Assembly: GCA_021804705.1 (NCBI GenBank)
Contig: JAJZHC010000085.1
Coordinates: forward strand, 1 to 6,198
Origin: Pseudomonadota bacterium
GTDB lineage: Bacteria; Pseudomonadota; Gammaproteobacteria; Burkholderiales; Ferrovaceae
DNA: 6,198 bases
Direction of reading: 5' to 3'
The notes under the pieces were generated by a model that had not been told where the DNA came from, did not search any database, and saw only the letters and a list, made by a program, of their open reading frames with translations. A program made the position numbers and the translations under genes. Shown here one piece after another: positions 1 to 5,227 of the stretch. Each line of letters starts with the position of its first letter. The first letter of the stretch is position 1.

Positions 1-272
1 CGTACGATGGCATCATAAACTGCCGTGTCGCCATGGGGATGGTATTTACCGATGACGTCCCCGACGATACGCGCCGATTTCTTGTAAGGTTTGTTGTAAT
101 CGTTGGAAAGCTCGTGCATGGCAAACAGCACGCGCCGGTGTACGGGCTTGAGACCATCGCGAACGTCTGGCAGGGCACGTCCCACGATGACACTCATGGC
201 GTATTCCAGGTAGGAACGACGCATTTCGTCTTCAAGACTGACGGGGAGTGTTTCCTTGGCGAATAGAGTCAT
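1..272 (-). CDS. gyrA: DNA gyrase subunit A, N-terminal part (truncated by the left edge)
   Basis: Encodes the start of the breakage-reunion subunit of DNA gyrase, the type IIA topoisomerase that introduces negative supercoils in the cytoplasm. Ninety full codons are visible from ATG at 272. The protein begins MTLFAKETLPVSLEDEMRRS and continues with the family signatures YAMSVIVGRALPDVRDG (residues 24-40), LKPVHRRVL (41-49), YKKSARIVGDVIGKYHPHGD (63-82) and AVYDAIVR. The catalytic tyrosine lies beyond the window. Residue 83, the start of the quinolone-determining region, is Thr and residue 87 is Asp. Thr83 is a common wild-type state outside enterobacteria. An in-frame stop (TAG at 291-293) lies just upstream, so ATG 272 is the only ATG start. 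No good Shine-Dalgarno precedes it (the upstream bases read GTAACCTA). It is transcribed divergently from the ompA-like gene. Identity is essentially certain. Confidence 0.97.
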   Translation of the reverse strand, partial: MTLFAKETLPVSLEDEMRRSYLEYAMSVIVGRALPDVRDGLKPVHRRVLFAMHELSNDYNKPYKKSARIVGDVIGKYHPHGDTAVYDAIV

Positions 273-344
273 TAGGTTACGCTGCAGCAGCTAGCCGATT
301 GATGAAGAATCAAATCATGAAATCTTAACACAACCAGAAGGTTT

Positions 345-360
345 CATAATCCTTTATAAT
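345..360 (+). promoter_or_regulatory. Probable sigma70 -10 region(s) for the ompA-ubiG-mupP-trhP operon
   Basis: A perfect TATAAT lies at 355-360, preceded ten bases earlier by CATAAT at 345-350, in the AT-rich 152-bp divergent region between gyrA and the ompA-like gene. Transcription from the first would begin near 367 and give a 5' leader of about 58 nt. No good -35 hexamer lies 16-18 bp upstream of either. TTAACA at 325-330 resembles the consensus but is spaced badly (14 or 24 bp), so activation or an unusual -35 is possible. I could not find a convincing leftward promoter for gyrA, although it must also lie in 273-424 or overlap this site. Confidence 0.5.
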
Positions 361-412
361 CAGACCCCAAGCAGCGTTTATGACCTGCGTTAGCCCTGAC
401 AGCCACCCTCCT

Positions 413-418
413 AAGGAG
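413..418 (+). promoter_or_regulatory. Shine-Dalgarno of the ompA-like gene
   Basis: AAGGAG lies six bases before ATG 425. This fixes the start there, in front of a textbook signal peptide, rather than at the in-frame ATG at 380, which would put 15 charged and proline-containing residues ahead of the signal peptide and would place this AAGGAG inside the coding sequence. Confidence 0.85.
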
Positions 419-424
419 AAAAAC

Positions 425-1108
425 ATGAAGCCCCTTGAGCCCAATAAGAACCAAAAACAATCCACTCTGACCTTGAGCCTCGGTCTGGCGATTTCCAGCT
501 TGGCACTTTCCTCCGCCGTCCTGGCTGCCGACATGACCTATCCCGCCATCGTCCATTCCAGCGACAGCACGGTGGTGCACAACAATTTTGGCGAATGCTG
601 GGGAACGGGGTCCAACGACCTCTCCACTCAACCCACTACCGAATGTGGTCAGGCCGCACCCAAGGCCGCCGAACCCGCTCCAATGATGCCTCCGCCTCCG
701 CCTGCTCCGATCGCCAAGGCCGAGCCTGCACCAGCCCCTGCGGCCAAGGCTCCGGACATCACCCTCTCGGCCGATGCCCTGTTTGACTTTGACAAGTCCG
801 TGCTGAAGCCGGAAGGTAAAACGGCCATCGACCGTGAATTGAAACGCACCAATTTTGAAGGTGGCGCGGTCGGGATCGCCAGGATCAAGGTGGTCGGCAA
901 CACCGACTCCATTGGCTCGAAAACCTACAACCAGAAACTCTCCGAGCGCCGCGCCGAAGCCGTCAAGGCCTATCTGGTCAGCAAGGGTGTGCCTGCTTCC
1001 AAGATCCACACCGAAGGACATGGTGAACTTGATCCGGTAGCCAGCAACAAGACCAAGGAAGGCCGCGCCAAGAACCGCCGCGCGGACATCTGGTTTGACA
1101 AGGAGTAA
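425..1108 (+). CDS. OmpA-family peptidoglycan-binding protein (RmpM-like)
   Basis: A 227-residue exported protein, probably tethering the outer membrane to peptidoglycan. A signal peptide (residues 1-34) ends AVLA before AD, and there is no lipobox cysteine. Residues 35-76 form a short segment with NNFGECWGTG (Cys58) and ECG (Cys74). This pattern matches the N-terminus of neisserial RmpM and other beta OmpA-type proteins, whose short N-terminus replaces the eight-stranded barrel of enteric OmpA. A Pro/Ala-rich linker follows (about 77-115, with five consecutive prolines). The OmpA C-terminal domain spans about 117-227: LSADALFDFDKSVLKPEG, then GNTDSIGSKTYNQKLSERRA (with Asp161), then NRRADIWF (Arg218/Arg219). 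The Asp and one Arg fit the diaminopimelate-binding pair known in the family. The domain lacks the Cys-containing loop found before the NRR motif in many relatives. RmpM is known to associate with porins, but a porin partner here is inference. It is first in a four-gene run and its stop overlaps the ubiG reading frame. Confidence 0.9.
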   Translation: MKPLEPNKNQKQSTLTLSLGLAISSLALSSAVLAADMTYPAIVHSSDSTVVHNNFGECWGTGSNDLSTQPTTECGQAAPKAAEPAPMMPPPPPAPIAKAEPAPAPAAKAPDITLSADALFDFDKSVLKPEGKTAIDRELKRTNFEGGAVGIARIKVVGNTDSIGSKTYNQKLSERRAEAVKAYLVSKGVPASKIHTEGHGELDPVASNKTKEGRAKNRRADIWFDKE

Positions 1109-1796
1109 CCAGGATCCCGCTGAACTCGCCAAGTTCAGCGCACTGGCCCACCGCTGGTGGGATCCCCACAGCGAGTTCAAACCGCTGCACGACATCAATC
1201 CACTCCGCCTGGAGTGGATTGATGCCTCTGTGGGACTACAAGGCAAACGGGTTCTGGACGTGGGCTGCGGCGGGGGCATCCTCGCCGAGGCCATGGCGCG
1301 CCAGGGCGCACACGTCACGGGCATTGACCTGGCTGAAAAATCCCTGAGCGTGGCGCAACTGCATCTCCTGGAGAGCGGACTTCAGGTGGACTACCGTCTG
1401 GTCAGCGCCGAGGCCATGGCTGCCGAGTACCCGGCCAGTTTCGACGTGGTGACCTGCATGGAGCTGCTGGAACACGTGCCTGACCCGGCCAGCACCATCA
1501 AAGCCTGTGCGACGCTGCTCAAACCCGGTGGACATGTGTTTTTTTCCACCCTCAACCGCAACCTCAAATCTTACGTCATGGCCATCATCGGCGCGGAATA
1601 CATCCTCAAGCTGCTGCCGCGTGGCACCCATGATTATGGCCGTTTCATCAAGCCCTCCGAACTGGCTCGCCTGGCACGCAGTGCCGGCCTGCAGGTGAAT
1701 GCCTTCAAGGGCATGAGCTATCACCCGCTGCTCAAAACCTATACCTTGGGACAGGACACCAGCGTCAATTACCTGGTGCGCTGCCAACCGACGTGA
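1095..1796 (+). CDS. ubiG: Ubiquinone biosynthesis O-methyltransferase UbiG
   Basis: SAM-dependent methyltransferase that performs both O-methylations of ubiquinone biosynthesis in the cytoplasm, at the membrane-associated Ubi complex. At 233 residues it is close to E. coli UbiG. Family marks are AELAKFSALAHRWWDPHSEF (9-28), LHDINPLRLEWID (31-43), SAM motif I VLDVGCGGGILAE (53-65), the acidic VTGIDLA (74-80), VVTCMELLEHVPDP, LKPGGHVFFSTLNRN, and the UbiG-typical GAEYILKLLPRGTHD and FIKPSEL. The start is uncertain. The frame given begins at TTG 1095, inside the end of the ompA-like gene (14-nt overlap), with only GGA at 1084-1086 as a weak Shine-Dalgarno. No ATG or GTG lies between there and the conserved region; the next in-frame Met is around residue 68. 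A strong AAGGAG (1100-1105) sits where a start at 1110-1113 would be expected, but the codons there are CAG and GAT. The gene overlaps the phosphatase gene by four bases (GTGA). Confidence 0.95.
   Translation: MTRSNQDPAELAKFSALAHRWWDPHSEFKPLHDINPLRLEWIDASVGLQGKRVLDVGCGGGILAEAMARQGAHVTGIDLAEKSLSVAQLHLLESGLQVDYRLVSAEAMAAEYPASFDVVTCMELLEHVPDPASTIKACATLLKPGGHVFFSTLNRNLKSYVMAIIGAEYILKLLPRGTHDYGRFIKPSELARLARSAGLQVNAFKGMSYHPLLKTYTLGQDTSVNYLVRCQPT
1100..1105 (+). promoter_or_regulatory. Strong Shine-Dalgarno with no matching start codon, at the ompA/ubiG junction
   Basis: AAGGAG lies just before the ompA-like stop (TAA 1106-1108). The in-frame ubiG codons at normal spacing are CAG (1110) and GAT (1113), neither a start. 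It may be a relic or partner of a lost ATG, an anchor for coupled re-initiation at an unusual codon, or an accident of the codons Lys-Glu. Confidence 0.45.
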
Positions 1797-2452
1797 TCCA
1801 GGGCATTTTGTTTGACCTTGACGGTACTCTGGCAGATACCGCACCCGACCTTGGCTATGCGCTCAACACGCTGCTGCTGCGCTACGGACGCGACCCGGTC
1901 ACGCTGGAACGCATCCGCCCGCGCGCCTCTCAGGGCGCCCGTGGACTGCTGGACGTGGGCTTTGGCGTGCAGCCCGGTGACCCTTATTTTGAAGAACTGC
2001 GGGACGAATTCCTGCAGTTCTATCGGGATAACCTGTGTCGCCACACCGTGCTGTTTGAGGGGATTCCGCAATTGCTGGACACCCTCGAGGCCCGCGGCCT
2101 GCCCTGGGGCATCGTCACCAACAAGCTGGCCCGTTTCACGGATCCACTGGTGGCACAACTAGGCCTGGCCGAGCGCGCTGCCTGCGTGGTCAGTGGCGAC
2201 ACCTACGCAAAACCCAAACCCTATCCCGACCCCCTGTTGGGCGCCGCTCGCGAAATGGAGCTCATCCCCGAGCGCGTCCTCTACGTGGGGGACGACGAGC
2301 GCGACATGCAGGCGGCCCAGGCTGCTGGCATGGGCGGCGTGATTGCGCGCTACGGTTATCTGGGGGCTGGCCGCCCACCCGAGGAATGGCATGCTCTGGG
2401 CATCATCGACGAACCGCAACAACTCATGAATTACCTGCCTCATGGCCACTAA
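1793..2452 (+). CDS. mupP: HAD-family phosphatase, probable MurNAc-6-phosphate phosphatase MupP (gph-type)
   Basis: A 219-residue haloacid dehalogenase hydrolase with all four motifs: FDLDGTLADTAPDL (nucleophile Asp8, acid/base Asp10), VTNK (Thr109), AKPKPYPDPLL (Lys140/Lys142) and YVGDDERD (Asp167/Asp168). A helical cap lies between motifs I and II, about residues 16-90. Such genes are often annotated phosphoglycolate phosphatase (gph). The LPWGIVTNK segment, the QLGLAERAA segment and the RYGY segment near residue 186 resemble, from memory, Pseudomonas MupP, which also sits beside ubiG. MupP dephosphorylates MurNAc-6-phosphate in the anhydro-MurNAc recycling route that feeds AmgK and MurU. 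The MupP assignment is inference from these similarities and from synteny; a general phosphoglycolate or sugar-phosphate phosphatase is the alternative. The start is GTG 1793 in a GTGA overlap with the ubiG stop, with no clear Shine-Dalgarno, implying translational coupling. Confidence 0.9.
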   Translation: MIQGILFDLDGTLADTAPDLGYALNTLLLRYGRDPVTLERIRPRASQGARGLLDVGFGVQPGDPYFEELRDEFLQFYRDNLCRHTVLFEGIPQLLDTLEARGLPWGIVTNKLARFTDPLVAQLGLAERAACVVSGDTYAKPKPYPDPLLGAAREMELIPERVLYVGDDERDMQAAQAAGMGGVIARYGYLGAGRPPEEWHALGIIDEPQQLMNYLPHGH

Positions 2453-3704
2453 AACCCGACCTACCGAACTGCTGGCTCCCGTGGGCACGCTGGACATGCT
2501 GGAGACTGCCTTTCGCTTTGGTGCGGATGCCATCTATGCAGGGCAGCCCCGCTATAGCCTGCGCGTGCGCAACAACGATTTTGGCAAGCTCGACCAGCTT
2601 GCGACAGGTATCGCGCGGGCGCACGCACTGGGCAAGCAGTTTTATCTGGTCAGCAATGTGCTGCCCCATAACGCCAAAGTCCGAACCTATCTTGCCGACA
2701 TGGCCCCCGTGGTGGCACTCAAACCTGACGCCCTGATCATGGCTGACCCCGGGCTGATCATGATGGTGCGTGAAACCTGGCCGGACATGCCCATTCACCT
2801 GTCGGTGCAGGCCAATACAGTCAACTACGCCGCCATCCGGTTCTGGAAACAGCTGGGGGTGTCGCGCGTCATCCTCTCGCGCGAACTGTCGCTGGACGAA
2901 GTGGCCGAAATCCGCCAGGAATGTCCCGACATGGAACTGGAGGTGTTCGTCCACGGCGCCCTGTGCATTGCCTATTCCGGTCGCTGCCTGCTGTCGGGTT
3001 ACTTCAACCACCGCGACCCCAATCAGGGCACCTGCACCAATTCCTGTCGCTGGGACTACAAGCTCAAACCAGCCGCAGAAAATGCCACCGGGGATGTTTA
3101 CCTTCTGGAAGAGTCGATGCGCCCCGGCCAACTCATGCCCATCGAGGAAGACGAGCATGGCACCTACATCCTCAATTCAAAGGATCTGCGCGCCATCGAG
3201 CATGTGCAGCAACTGGTGGCCATGGGCGTGGACTCCCTCAAGATCGAGGGGCGCACCAAATCGGCCTACTATGTGGCGCGCACCTGCCAGTCCTACCGCC
3301 AGGCCATTGACGATGCAGTCGCCGGCAGGCCACTGGACCCACGCCTGCTGAGTGCGCTGGAAGGGCTGGCCAATCGGGGCTACACCGCGGGGTTTTACGA
3401 GCGTCATCCCGACCAGGATTACCAGAATTACCTGCGCGGCCATTCGGAATCGGAACGCAGCCTGTATGTGGGTGATGTGTTGGGTTACGACGCTGGGGGC
3501 ATGGCCCGCATCGCCGTCAAAAACCGTTTCAGCCGGGGTGACCGCCTGGAAGTGATCCACCCCAGCGGAAACCTGGAAATTCAGCTGGAAACACTCCTGA
3601 ATCAGGAAGGAGCGCCCGTTGAGGTTGCCCCCGGCAGCGGGCACGAAGTGCGCATGCCGCTGCCTGCCGGACTGGAGCGGGCCTTCATCGCCCGCTTTGT
3701 GTAA
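2442..3704 (+). CDS. trhP: tRNA uridine(34) 5-hydroxylase TrhP (YegQ, U32 peptidase-like family)
   Basis: Cytoplasmic tRNA-modifying enzyme that, in E. coli, makes 5-hydroxyuridine at the wobble position using prephenate; CmoA/CmoB or a methyltransferase then elaborates it to cmo5U or mo5U. The 420-residue protein follows E. coli YegQ closely: ELLAPVGTLDMLETAFRFGA near the start, YAGQPRYSLRVRNN, HLSVQANTVN, VILSRELSLDEV, VFVHGALCIAYSGRCLLSGY, DEHGTYILNSKDLRAI, SLKIEGRTKS, and DDYQNY-type residues (here DQDYQNY) in the C-terminal part. Four cysteines (175, 182, 198, 202; spacing x6, x15, x3) form the conserved U32 set thought to hold an Fe-S cluster. It is shorter than E. coli YegQ (about 450), mainly through a reduced linker after CRWDY. 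Old 'collagenase-like peptidase' labels should be avoided. ATG 2442 overlaps the phosphatase stop by 11 nt with no strong Shine-Dalgarno, so coupling is likely. Confidence 0.93.
   Translation: MATKTRPTELLAPVGTLDMLETAFRFGADAIYAGQPRYSLRVRNNDFGKLDQLATGIARAHALGKQFYLVSNVLPHNAKVRTYLADMAPVVALKPDALIMADPGLIMMVRETWPDMPIHLSVQANTVNYAAIRFWKQLGVSRVILSRELSLDEVAEIRQECPDMELEVFVHGALCIAYSGRCLLSGYFNHRDPNQGTCTNSCRWDYKLKPAAENATGDVYLLEESMRPGQLMPIEEDEHGTYILNSKDLRAIEHVQQLVAMGVDSLKIEGRTKSAYYVARTCQSYRQAIDDAVAGRPLDPRLLSALEGLANRGYTAGFYERHPDQDYQNYLRGHSESERSLYVGDVLGYDAGGMARIAVKNRFSRGDRLEVIHPSGNLEIQLETLLNQEGAPVEVAPGSGHEVRMPLPAGLERAFIARFV
3676..3700 (+). terminator. Possible intrinsic terminator within the trhP 3' coding end
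   Basis: A perfect 7-bp GC-rich stem (3676-3682 pairing with 3690-3696) encloses a seven-base loop and is followed by TTTGT, just before the trhP stop at 3702-3704. Read leftward the hairpin has no T-run, so it would serve only the plus-strand operon. The T-tract is short and the bases are also codons for a conserved C-terminus, so the call is tentative. Confidence 0.3.
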
Positions 3705-3707
3705 CGC

Positions 3708-3902
3708 TCAGGACTTCTTCAGCGGACAGGTGGAGAGCCCGAACAGCTTGTAAGCGCCGCAAAAACCCAATAGCCCCGTAGCCAGGGGCAGCACGCCTAT
3801 CCAGCCCCACCCGCCAATCTTGCCCGTTGCAGTAGCGGCCATGAGTGCTGCCCCTACCACGACGCGCAGTACCCGATCGATGCCACCCACGTTCTTTTCC
3901 AT
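3708..3902 (-). CDS. DUF2892 small inner-membrane protein at the end of the cyd operon
   Basis: A 64-residue protein of the DUF2892 family (the membrane domain also found in YgaP-type rhodaneses). It shows the family pattern: MEKNVGGIDRVLRVVVGA at the start, a first hydrophobic segment (about 11-26), GWGWIGVLPLATGLLGFCG (31-49) forming a second segment, then GLSTCP with cysteines at 48 and 59, and a basic tail LKKS. The molecular function is not known. The start is ATG 3902, preceded by GGAG at 3911-3914. Starting at the ATG at 4007 would add 35 unlike residues and overlap cydX. It lies 19 nt after cydX on the same strand, so it is very likely the last gene of cydA-cydB-cydX. A role in bd oxidase assembly, stability or sulfur/redox chemistry is inference. 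Its stop is only 3 nt from the convergent trhP stop. Confidence 0.88.
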   Translation of the reverse strand: MEKNVGGIDRVLRVVVGAALMAATATGKIGGWGWIGVLPLATGLLGFCGAYKLFGLSTCPLKKS

Positions 3903-3908
3903 GATTTG

Positions 3909-3914
3909 CTCTCC
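3909..3914 (-). promoter_or_regulatory. Shine-Dalgarno of the DUF2892 gene
   Basis: GGAGAG on the minus strand, with GGAG eight bases before ATG 3902, sits in the short gap after the cydX stop. It selects the 64-codon start over the upstream in-frame ATG at 4007. Confidence 0.8.
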
Positions 3915-3921
3915 AGAGTTA

Positions 3922-4041
3922 TCAATCGTCGTCAGACTGTCCCATTTGCGACCGGGCCGCCTGATTTTCACCCCACATGGCATTGAGAATGGCCAGCAAC
4001 ACGGCAAACCCGATGCCTAATACCCAAGAAAAGTACCACAT
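3922..4041 (-). CDS. cydX: CydX, small subunit of cytochrome bd oxidase
   Basis: A 39-residue single-pass inner-membrane protein, needed in E. coli and Brucella for stability and activity of cytochrome bd. It begins MWYFSWVLGIGFAVLLAILN, matching the E. coli MWYFAWILG signature, has one hydrophobic helix (about residues 4-22), then a polar tail ending QSDDD. It begins 27 nt after the cydB stop with AAGGAG six bases before ATG 4041, and ends TGA at 3922-3924. Short size makes it easy to miss, but the MWYF start, Shine-Dalgarno and position directly after cydB make the call firm. Confidence 0.95.
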   Translation of the reverse strand: MWYFSWVLGIGFAVLLAILNAMWGENQAARSQMGQSDDD

Positions 4042-4047
4042 TTCACG

Positions 4048-4053
4048 CTCCTT
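4048..4053 (-). promoter_or_regulatory. Shine-Dalgarno of cydX
   Basis: AAGGAG on the minus strand, six bases upstream of ATG 4041 in the 27-nt cydB-cydX gap. It supports this very short gene being translated. Confidence 0.85.
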
Positions 4054-4068
4054 CTGATCTCGTTAACG

Positions 4069-5208
4069 TCAATAGGCCGAGTGGTCGTTTTTCTGCACAT
4101 AGGCTACTGTAACCTTGCCCGCCATGACCCGGTACGCCCAGGACGTGTAGAAGATGATAATGGGCACGAAAATCAGGGTGGCCACCAGCATGATCCCCAG
4201 CGTGCCCTTGCTCGATACGCTGTCCCATACCGTCAGGCTGGCATTGGGCATGGAGGAGGACGGCATGACGAATGGAAACATGGCCGCACCTGCGGTCCCG
4301 ATGATGCCCGCAATGGCTACCGACGAGGCCACGAAGGCCCAGCCCGTGCGCCCGCGCAACAACAACGCCATGGCCAGCAGGGCCCCTGCATAAGCCAGCG
4401 CGGGAACCAGCAGGGTCAGTGGCGCCTTGTGGTAATTGGCAAACCAGGCCCCTGCCTCACGCGTCACGGTCTTGGTCATAGGGTTGGCCAGCGCACCGGG
4501 ATCCACCAGCGACGTGATGACATAGCCCGGAATGCTGCGGGCAAGCCACAGGCCAGCAACACTGAATGCCACGAGCATCAGGATTCCGGCCCAGAGCCCT
4601 GCCCGCTGGGCGCGTTGCTGGATGATGCCTTCGGTGCGATGCGCGAGGTAGACGGCACCGTGAAAGGTGATCATGGCAGAGCTGACCACACCCGCCAGTA
4701 GTGCAAAGGGGTTGAGCAGTTGCCAGAACGAGCCGGTGTAGGTGGAAACGAGGCTGTCGTCAAAGCCGAAAGGCACTCCCTGCAGCAGGTTGCCAAAGGC
4801 CACGCCAAAAATCAGTGGCGGCACGGCCCCCCCGACGAACAGGCCCCAATCCCAGGTGCTGCGCCAGGTGGCATCGTGGATTTTGCTGCGGTAGTCAAAC
4901 CCGACCGGCCTGAAAAACAGCGCCCACAGCACCGCCAGCATGGCCCAGTAGAATCCGGAAAAGGCCGTGGCGTACACGAGCGGCCAGGCAGCAAAAATGG
5001 CCCCGCCTCCCGTGATGAACCAGACCTGGTTGCCATCCCAGTGCGGGCCCACCGTGTTGATGACCACCCGCCGTTCCAGGTCGTTGCGACCCACGAAAGG
5101 CAGCAGGGTGCCTACCCCCATGTCGTGTCCATCCATGACGGCAAATCCCACCAGCAATATGCCTACCAGAAGCCACCAGATGATCTTGAGTGTTGGATAA
5201 TCCAGCAT
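4069..5208 (-). CDS. cydB: Cytochrome bd ubiquinol oxidase subunit II (CydB)
   Basis: Structural subunit of the bd-type terminal oxidase in the inner membrane, pairing with CydA to reduce O2 with electrons from quinol. At 379 residues it matches the E. coli length. It begins MLDYPTLKIIWWLLVGILL, followed by GFAVMDGHDMGVGTLLPFVG (21-40), RRVVINTVGPHWDGNQVW (46-63, with the conserved Asp58), GGGAIFAAWPLVYA, FRPVGFDYRSK, WDWGLFVGG, and near the end PFVMPSSSMPNASLTVWDS and SSKGTLGIML. Multiple hydrophobic segments (family: nine helices) are evident; the tail NDHSAY is hydrophilic. The start is ATG 5208, with GAGGA at 5217-5221; an earlier in-frame start would add 33 unrelated residues and overlap cydA. 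It lies 19 nt after cydA and 27 nt before cydX, in one operon. Confidence 0.98.
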   Translation of the reverse strand: MLDYPTLKIIWWLLVGILLVGFAVMDGHDMGVGTLLPFVGRNDLERRVVINTVGPHWDGNQVWFITGGGAIFAAWPLVYATAFSGFYWAMLAVLWALFFRPVGFDYRSKIHDATWRSTWDWGLFVGGAVPPLIFGVAFGNLLQGVPFGFDDSLVSTYTGSFWQLLNPFALLAGVVSSAMITFHGAVYLAHRTEGIIQQRAQRAGLWAGILMLVAFSVAGLWLARSIPGYVITSLVDPGALANPMTKTVTREAGAWFANYHKAPLTLLVPALAYAGALLAMALLLRGRTGWAFVASSVAIAGIIGTAGAAMFPFVMPSSSMPNASLTVWDSVSSKGTLGIMLVATLIFVPIIIFYTSWAYRVMAGKVTVAYVQKNDHSAY

Positions 5209-5216
5209 GATTGCAT

Positions 5217-5221
5217 TCCTC
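5217..5221 (-). promoter_or_regulatory. Shine-Dalgarno of cydB
   Basis: GAGGA on the minus strand, eight bases before ATG 5208 and downstream of the cydA stop (5228-5230). It decides the cydB start in favour of MLDYP. Confidence 0.8.
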
Positions 5222-5227
5222 GTCAGG

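Noticed and set aside
25..27. Thr rather than Ser at GyrA position 83 as a quinolone-resistance mutation
   Set aside because: Thr83 is the normal residue in many proteobacteria, and Asp87 is intact, so no resistance is implied.
1112..1117. GGATCC (a BamHI site) at the ubiG start as a cloning scar explaining the missing ATG
   Set aside because: The surrounding codons continue natural UbiG sequence (DPAELAKF) and a single six-base site is expected by chance; nothing else suggests an engineered junction.
344..1324. A long open frame on the minus strand opposite the ompA-like gene
   Set aside because: Low-complexity Arg/Gly-rich translation with no recognisable family, lying antisense to a well-supported exported protein and ubiG; a GC-bias shadow.
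2424..3158. A 244-residue minus-strand frame opposite trhP
   Set aside because: No family features; the plus strand is a continuous TrhP match including its four cysteines.
3633..3664. An 8-bp inverted repeat (3633-3640 with 3657-3664) near the end of trhP
   Set aside because: The loop is 16 nt, no T-run follows on either strand, and it is coding sequence made of Gly/Pro/Ala codons; probably chance.
2442..3704. Annotation as a secreted collagenase-like U32 protease
   Set aside because: No signal peptide, and the sequence follows E. coli YegQ/TrhP motif by motif, which is a tRNA hydroxylase.
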